NCBI GenBank assembly: GCA_002408085.1
Contig: DHQL01000008.1
Span: 897 to 20,239 of the forward strand
Source of the DNA: Spirochaeta sp. UBA5339
GTDB taxonomy: Bacteria > Spirochaetota > Spirochaetia > DSM-2461
DNA: 19,343 nt
Direction of reading: 5' to 3'
Numbering within the stretch: the stretch's first letter is position 1; every line of letters begins with the position of its first letter. Of this stretch, positions 15,487 through 19,343 are shown piece after piece. The position numbers and the translations under genes were made by a program. Under the pieces are notes generated by a model, which was not told the origin of the DNA, ran no database searches, and worked only from the letters and a program-made list of their open reading frames with translations.

Positions 15487-15607
15487 AGCCTATAGGGATA
15501 CCGGTCGTGAGATGAAATGGGTGAATTCAGACAGCAGCCCTTAACCCGCTTCCTCTCAGGGGAGTTTTCCAATAGACTGGAGACTGACCAATAAACCGGA
15601 GTTTGCC

Positions 15608-16462
15608 ATGAAAAAAATACTGCTGCTGATCCCTGTTCTTCTAATGACTCTTGCCTCCTGCGCCTCATCCAAAAAGAGTGATATCATACTCCCCATGGGA
15701 GAAAGCGAAATTACCCTGCCGGGCGGAGCGAAGGGAACACTGCTTCTGGCGGAAGACCGGAAGTCCCCCTTTGTGATTATGTACCATGGTTACGCAAGCA
15801 CCCGGGACGAGGTGGGTAATATGTTTGCCGACACTGCAAGGGAACTGGAGATAAGAGGCATCAGCTCCCTCCGTATCGGCTTTCGGGGCTGGGACGGTAC
15901 AACGGAATTTGACGAAACCTTTATCACCGTCCACACCATGATGCAGGATGCTCAGGAAGCCCTGGACTATGTGATGGCTCTGCCCGCGGCAAACCGCAAG
16001 AGGATAGGACTTCTGGGATTCAGCATGGGCGGAGGGGTGGCCCAGTATATAGCGGGAACCAATCCCAAAGAGATTGCCTCGGTGGCCACATGGTCCAGCA
16101 GCATTGAGTATGCCTCCCTCTTGAACAGAGAAGATAAAGCCACCGCCATGAATAAAGGAGAGGTGACCATGGATCTGGGATGGAGAACCATCACACACAG
16201 CAGAGAGTTTGCCGAATCCCTGTCAGCCTACAACACTCTAGAGGTTTTCAGAGAGTACAAAAAGAGACCCTTCCTGATTGTGGACGGAACCGAAGACTAC
16301 CTCTACACCAACACGGCGGTGCTGAAGACTGTCCACCCCCGGGCCGAGGTCTTCGAGGTTCCCCGGGCGGACCATATCTACAATGTTCTATCCGGAGACA
16401 CCCTGCTGGCGGATACGGTGATAGCCAAAACAGCCCAGTGGTTCAGGAAAACTCTGGACTAA
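15608..16462 (+). CDS. Lipoprotein alpha/beta-hydrolase (putative esterase/acylhydrolase)
   Basis: 284 residues with GGAG seven bases before the ATG. The signal MKKILLLIPVLLMTLASC gives a lipidated C18, so the enzyme is anchored in the periplasm or at the surface. The fold is alpha/beta-hydrolase: oxyanion-hole strand VIMYHGYAS (57-64), nucleophile elbow GFSMGG with S139, acid in VDGTED (D230), and histidine in RADHIY (H256), giving a complete triad. Sequences of this kind include esterases, deacylases and peptidases; the substrate is not evident. It follows lacI after 121 bases. A weak promoter candidate (TTGATC at 15467, TATAGG at 15491, 18-base spacer) overlaps the lacI end, so it may be transcribed on its own or by read-through. 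It converges with the HD-GYP gene. Confidence 0.92.
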   Translation: MKKILLLIPVLLMTLASCASSKKSDIILPMGESEITLPGGAKGTLLLAEDRKSPFVIMYHGYASTRDEVGNMFADTARELEIRGISSLRIGFRGWDGTTEFDETFITVHTMMQDAQEALDYVMALPAANRKRIGLLGFSMGGGVAQYIAGTNPKEIASVATWSSSIEYASLLNREDKATAMNKGEVTMDLGWRTITHSREFAESLSAYNTLEVFREYKKRPFLIVDGTEDYLYTNTAVLKTVHPRAEVFEVPRADHIYNVLSGDTLLADTVIAKTAQWFRKTLD

Positions 16463-16516
16463 CCAGTTTCCAGGAGTTCTTTATAAGGATTCCCGGCCTC
16501 CCCTGAACCTTCCTTC

Positions 16517-18433
16517 TCAGCCGTTCAGTTCCTGACGGACCAGATTGATCTGCTCAATTATGTTTTCAAAGGCATCAAATATCTCCGGATCAAACTGTAC
16601 ACCCCGGAGCTCTCTCATCATGGAGAGGGCTTTTTCATGGGTGAAGGCCTCCTTGTAGGGCCGCTTTGAAGTCAGAGCATCATAGACATCTGCAACGGCG
16701 ACAATTCGGGCAGACAGGGGGATAACCTCTCCCTTAAGCCCCTCAGGATAACCTGTACCATCCCACTTTTCATGGTGGTAGTGGGCTATCCTGTAGCCCA
16801 GGGTCAGAAAGGTATCTGTCTCCATCTTGTTTTCAATATTCTTTATGGTTTCGGCGCCCTTTACGGTATGGAGCTTCATGATCTCAAACTCCTCCTCCGT
16901 CAGTTTCCCCGGTTTCAGAAGGATAGAATCGGGGATACCCACCTTACCGATATCATGGAGAATGGAGGACTGGGAAAGGTCGTCAATATATTCCTGAGTA
17001 AGATAGTCCGAGTACTTGGGCAGCCTGGCAAGTTCATTGGCGATGGCCTCACAGTAGGCACTGATCCGGTGCAGATGGTCGCCGGTGTCCTCATCCCGGA
17101 ACTCCGCCAGGTTCGCCAGACCCACAATAATCCCCTGTCTTGATTTTTCAAAATCCCTGTAACTCTTGTCCAGCTCGCGGTTCATCCTCTCAAGTCTGAC
17201 ATTCTGCCTTTCCAGCAGATAGTTGAGATGGCCTGTCCTGCTGGCCAGCAGATAGGCCTGTGAGAGGATAAATACAAAGAGCCCGAAGGAAGAGTAGTAT
17301 CCCGTGTAAACAATCTGATTGGCATAGAGGACATCATTTACCAGAAGCAGAAAGACCACCAGAAATCCCGCCAGTATAATTCCGGCGCCGAAACGCCTGT
17401 AATGAGCGGCTCTCAGGATGACATAGAGGGTATAGGCGGCAATAACCAGAGCCAGTATTTCATAGCTGACAACAGTGCGGCTGTAGATGCTTGTAGGAGC
17501 AAGAAGAACCAGGGAGTAGAGGGAAGAGCTGATCCAGGCGAAGTGATAGACATAACGTGAATAGAGGTCCCTGAACTGGGCCCTGATGTACATGGCAAAG
17601 ACGGGAACGGACCAGAATAAAGTCAGATACTCAATCCTGTGCAGGACACCCCAGGGCAGAAAGGGGAAGAGCTCATAGGCGAACATCTCTCCCACAACCA
17701 GAGTCCGTATGGTCAGAATCAGACAGAAAAGACCGAAAAAGAGGGTTGTTCTGTTCTTGTTGAAAAAGAGAAAGAGGCTCAAGTGATAGAGGGCCATAAT
17801 AAATATGCTGCCGATGAGAAAGAGCTCCGCAGCAAGATTACGTTTCAGCTGATTCTGCAGATCCATTGACAGCCCCAGCTTTACCACCTCTCTGAGTCCG
17901 CCGCCTCGGTGCTGAAAATTGGAAACCTGAATGATGATATCCAGTGAAGAGAATCCGTGGCCGATGCAGAGTGTATTGGATCTGTAGCCGGGGGTTGATT
18001 CTGCCTCGGATCTGCCGACAACACCGGCGCCCGTCCTCTTCCGTCCATCGATGAAAAGGGCATAAGAGGTTTCCACATCATGGAGTGAAAGTCCCATCTC
18101 ATTCTGCTCAGGCGGAAGCAGTACCTTCAGATGATAGGTACCATAGCCCCGTGAAGGATAGGCTTCATGCTCTTTGTTTTTTGTCCAGAAACCGGGGACT
18201 GATATGAATGACGGCGTGAAATCCGATAACTCCTCTTCGGTGCTGAGAAGTCTGTTCCAGTAGAAATTCCACTCTCCATTGAGCCTGACACTGCCCTGAG
18301 TCTCAAAATCCCACTCCCTCAGATCCAGAACACCCTCCCTGGCTACAGGGCCTTCCTCCGCTCGAATAGACAAAGGAAAGATAAACAGGAGAGTCAGAAG
18401 TGATAGTAAGGACAAAGATTTTATATACTGCAT
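16517..18433 (-). CDS. 7TMR-DISM sensor with HD-GYP c-di-GMP phosphodiesterase domain
   Basis: 638 residues; AGGAT lies five bases before the ATG. A signal peptide (1-25) is followed by an extracytoplasmic beta-sandwich (about 30-190) with LNGEWNFYW, SVPGFW and YGTYHL, resembling the jelly-roll carbohydrate-binding-like domain of 7TMR-DISM proteins. Seven hydrophobic helices span about 200-400, then a short coiled coil (405-430). The HD-GYP domain (430-625) keeps HLHRIS, the metal-binding HD in SSILHDIGKVGIPD (H493-D494), KLTEEEFEIMKLHT, and HHEKWDGTGYP with the GYP triad at 561-563. All key residues are present, so it should hydrolyse c-di-GMP in response to an external ligand. Family knowledge links DISM domains to small carbohydrates or similar ligands; the actual ligand is unknown. 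Likely effects are on motility or surface attachment. Confidence 0.94.
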   Translation of the reverse strand: MQYIKSLSLLSLLTLLFIFPLSIRAEEGPVAREGVLDLREWDFETQGSVRLNGEWNFYWNRLLSTEEELSDFTPSFISVPGFWTKNKEHEAYPSRGYGTYHLKVLLPPEQNEMGLSLHDVETSYALFIDGRKRTGAGVVGRSEAESTPGYRSNTLCIGHGFSSLDIIIQVSNFQHRGGGLREVVKLGLSMDLQNQLKRNLAAELFLIGSIFIMALYHLSLFLFFNKNRTTLFFGLFCLILTIRTLVVGEMFAYELFPFLPWGVLHRIEYLTLFWSVPVFAMYIRAQFRDLYSRYVYHFAWISSSLYSLVLLAPTSIYSRTVVSYEILALVIAAYTLYVILRAAHYRRFGAGIILAGFLVVFLLLVNDVLYANQIVYTGYYSSFGLFVFILSQAYLLASRTGHLNYLLERQNVRLERMNRELDKSYRDFEKSRQGIIVGLANLAEFRDEDTGDHLHRISAYCEAIANELARLPKYSDYLTQEYIDDLSQSSILHDIGKVGIPDSILLKPGKLTEEEFEIMKLHTVKGAETIKNIENKMETDTFLTLGYRIAHYHHEKWDGTGYPEGLKGEVIPLSARIVAVADVYDALTSKRPYKEAFTHEKALSMMRELRGVQFDPEIFDAFENIIEQINLVRQELNG

Positions 18434-18474
18434 TCAAATCCTATATTACTGAACCGCTATATTTTATAGTTCAA

Positions 18475-18503
18475 AGTATAGTAAAATTGAAGTGCTAGTT
18501 AAA
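18475..18503 (-). promoter_or_regulatory. Candidate promoter for the HD-GYP gene
   Basis: On the minus strand TTTAAC (18503-18498) and TATACT (18480-18475) are 17 bases apart. The -10 matches consensus at five of six positions and the -35 at three. It lies in the 143-base AT-rich divergent gap. No Zur- or Fur-like palindrome was recognised in this gap. Confidence 0.35.
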
Positions 18504-18576
18504 GAGAACAACAAAAAGAAAACATAATTTACTCAGACAGGGTCCCTTGATTTTTTTCCATCTGACTGCATAAATA

Positions 18577-18963
18577 ATGCTAATGAATATTTTTAGGTTC
18601 GGCGAATCAAGAACAGGCATAATCCTTTTCACTCTGCTCCTTGTCTGGAGTACGGGGGATCTCCATATACTGGGGGATCTGGAGCATCATCAGATTGTTC
18701 CTCACAGCCATATTTTTAAGATTCCAGGACCTCACAACTGCAACGACGATGTCTCTCACAGTCATGATCATCAGCATGATGAGCACAGCTGTCCTCTCTG
18801 TCTGCTGGCAGACCAAAACCAGGCTGACCTGCCCCTGAGAGCAGCTTTCCAGACCCCCTGTCCGGAATCCAGAAACCTTCTCACGGAACAGACCCTGGTT
18901 ATAGAGTCAGCACATACTGCAGTTCCCCGAACCAGAGCCCCGCCCCTGTTTTCCTTTGCCTGA
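18577..18963 (+). CDS. Small His-rich secreted/membrane protein (DUF2946-like), zinc-locus associated
   Basis: 128 residues. One hydrophobic segment (13-27) acts as signal or anchor; the rest is exported. The His-rich region has LEHHQIVPHSHIF, then HSHDHQHDEHSCPLCL (61-76), ending in CPLC, and the C-terminus finishes with RAPPLFSF. A His-run plus CPLC plus terminal RAPP is the general pattern of DUF2946-type proteins found beside metal-uptake genes. The His and Cys residues suggest zinc or another transition metal. The next gene, 41 bases on, is a ZrgA-like protein, which supports zinc. A second ATG two codons later is an alternative start; neither has a Shine-Dalgarno site. A TTGATT/CATAAA pair just upstream (18547, 18569) would place the RNA start at or near the ATG. 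Confidence 0.75.
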   Translation: MLMNIFRFGESRTGIILFTLLLVWSTGDLHILGDLEHHQIVPHSHIFKIPGPHNCNDDVSHSHDHQHDEHSCPLCLLADQNQADLPLRAAFQTPCPESRNLLTEQTLVIESAHTAVPRTRAPPLFSFA

Positions 18964-19004
18964 ACGGCTCGACTGATACAATAATATTAATTAAGGAAAA
19001 CACA

Positions 19005-19343
19005 ATGAAGAAAATTATACTCGCACTGGCGGCGCTTATGACAGCCGCTACACTCTCTGCTCAGTCTCACGGAGCCCATGTACACGGTGAGGCAAACCTC
19101 GCCATCGTTATGCACTCTGACCACATTGAGATGGAAATCACCATGCCCGGCGCCGACTTTGTCGGATTTGAGCACGACAATCCCTCTGAAGAGGAGCTGG
19201 CCTACCTGGATCATATGGTAAAGAGTATCGAATCCGGAGAGTACTTTCTCGCTGAGCTGAGATACTCCATGTTCAAGAAATCCATGCCCGCAAGCCTGGA
19301 AGTAGTAATGCCCGGTGAGCATGATCACGACCACGATGCCGAT
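19005..19343 (+). CDS. zrgA: ZrgA-like (DUF2796) periplasmic zinc-uptake protein, C-terminus cut by window edge
   Basis: 113 codons visible, open at the right edge. AAGGA sits before the ATG. A signal peptide MKKIILALAALMTAATLSAQ is followed by HGAHVHGEANLAIVM, the N-terminal hallmark of DUF2796/ZrgA proteins. Further family features are EMEITMPGADFVGFEH, an acidic helix (SEEELAYLDHM), and the start of a His/Asp cluster EHDHDHDAD where the sequence stops. ZrgA of Vibrio is a periplasmic zinc-binding protein acting with an ABC transporter encoded downstream. This gene is probably co-transcribed with the His-rich gene before it. The assignment rests on recognised motifs, not on full length. Confidence 0.85.
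   Translation, partial: MKKIILALAALMTAATLSAQSHGAHVHGEANLAIVMHSDHIEMEITMPGADFVGFEHDNPSEEELAYLDHMVKSIESGEYFLAELRYSMFKKSMPASLEVVMPGEHDHDHDAD

Noticed and set aside
15487..15607. Terminator after lacI
   Set aside because: Short palindromes (CCTATAGG, ACCGGT) are present but no convincing hairpin with a T-run.

Overview
The window looks like chromosomal DNA from a Gram-negative, carbohydrate-fermenting anaerobe or facultative anaerobe, most likely a free-living spirochaete (Spirochaetales). This is an inference from gene content and style: a large secreted beta-strand-repeat protein, several lipoproteins with relaxed lipoboxes, a CUT1 sugar-ABC operon with its own LacI regulator, a 7TMR-DISM/HD-GYP signalling protein, and a ferredoxin-nitroreductase fusion typical of anaerobes. 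No rRNA, tRNA, CRISPR, transposase or integrase gene was seen.

Layout. (1) 1-4181, minus: one uninterrupted frame that runs off the left edge. It encodes a giant secreted protein with a signal peptide, a long N-terminal region, a W-x(n)-NW adhesin-type motif and about 190-residue tandem repeats. It starts at GTG behind a perfect AGGAGG. (2) 4326-5348, minus: a lipoprotein with two copies of an Ig-like domain. A near-identical 21-bp AT-rich motif lies upstream of both surface-protein genes. (3) 5557-7344: a ferredoxin-nitroreductase, a small unrecognised protein and a NUDIX hydrolase. (4) 7364-7540: a GC-rich, highly structured intergenic block. (5) 7541-8575, minus: a YqjM-type Old Yellow Enzyme with a palindrome in its promoter region. 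(6) 8797-14299, minus: a sugar-uptake operon in the order binding lipoprotein, permease, permease, cytoplasmic GH31 alpha-glucosidase-like enzyme. The divergent lacI-type gene (14464-15486) faces it across a 164-bp control region holding two matching operator palindromes 54 bp apart. (7) 15608-16462: a lipoprotein alpha/beta hydrolase. (8) 16517-18433, minus: an HD-GYP phosphodiesterase with a 7TMR-DISM sensor. (9) 18577 to the right edge: a His-rich small secreted protein and a ZrgA-like (DUF2796) periplasmic protein, the start of a probable zinc-uptake locus.

How the genes fit together. The best-supported unit is the sugar operon. The binding lipoprotein would capture an oligosaccharide, the two permeases would import it with an ATPase encoded elsewhere, and the signal-less GH31 enzyme would hydrolyse it in the cytoplasm. 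The LacI protein would repress both itself and the operon through the paired operators. The other genes are separate units (redox, nucleotide hydrolysis, c-di-GMP turnover, zinc). I saw no clear evidence of a wholly new defence or mobile system. The least explained items are the giant repeat protein and its shared upstream motif, the GC-rich structured block at 7364-7540, and the small protein ending in an IIPFP-type tail.
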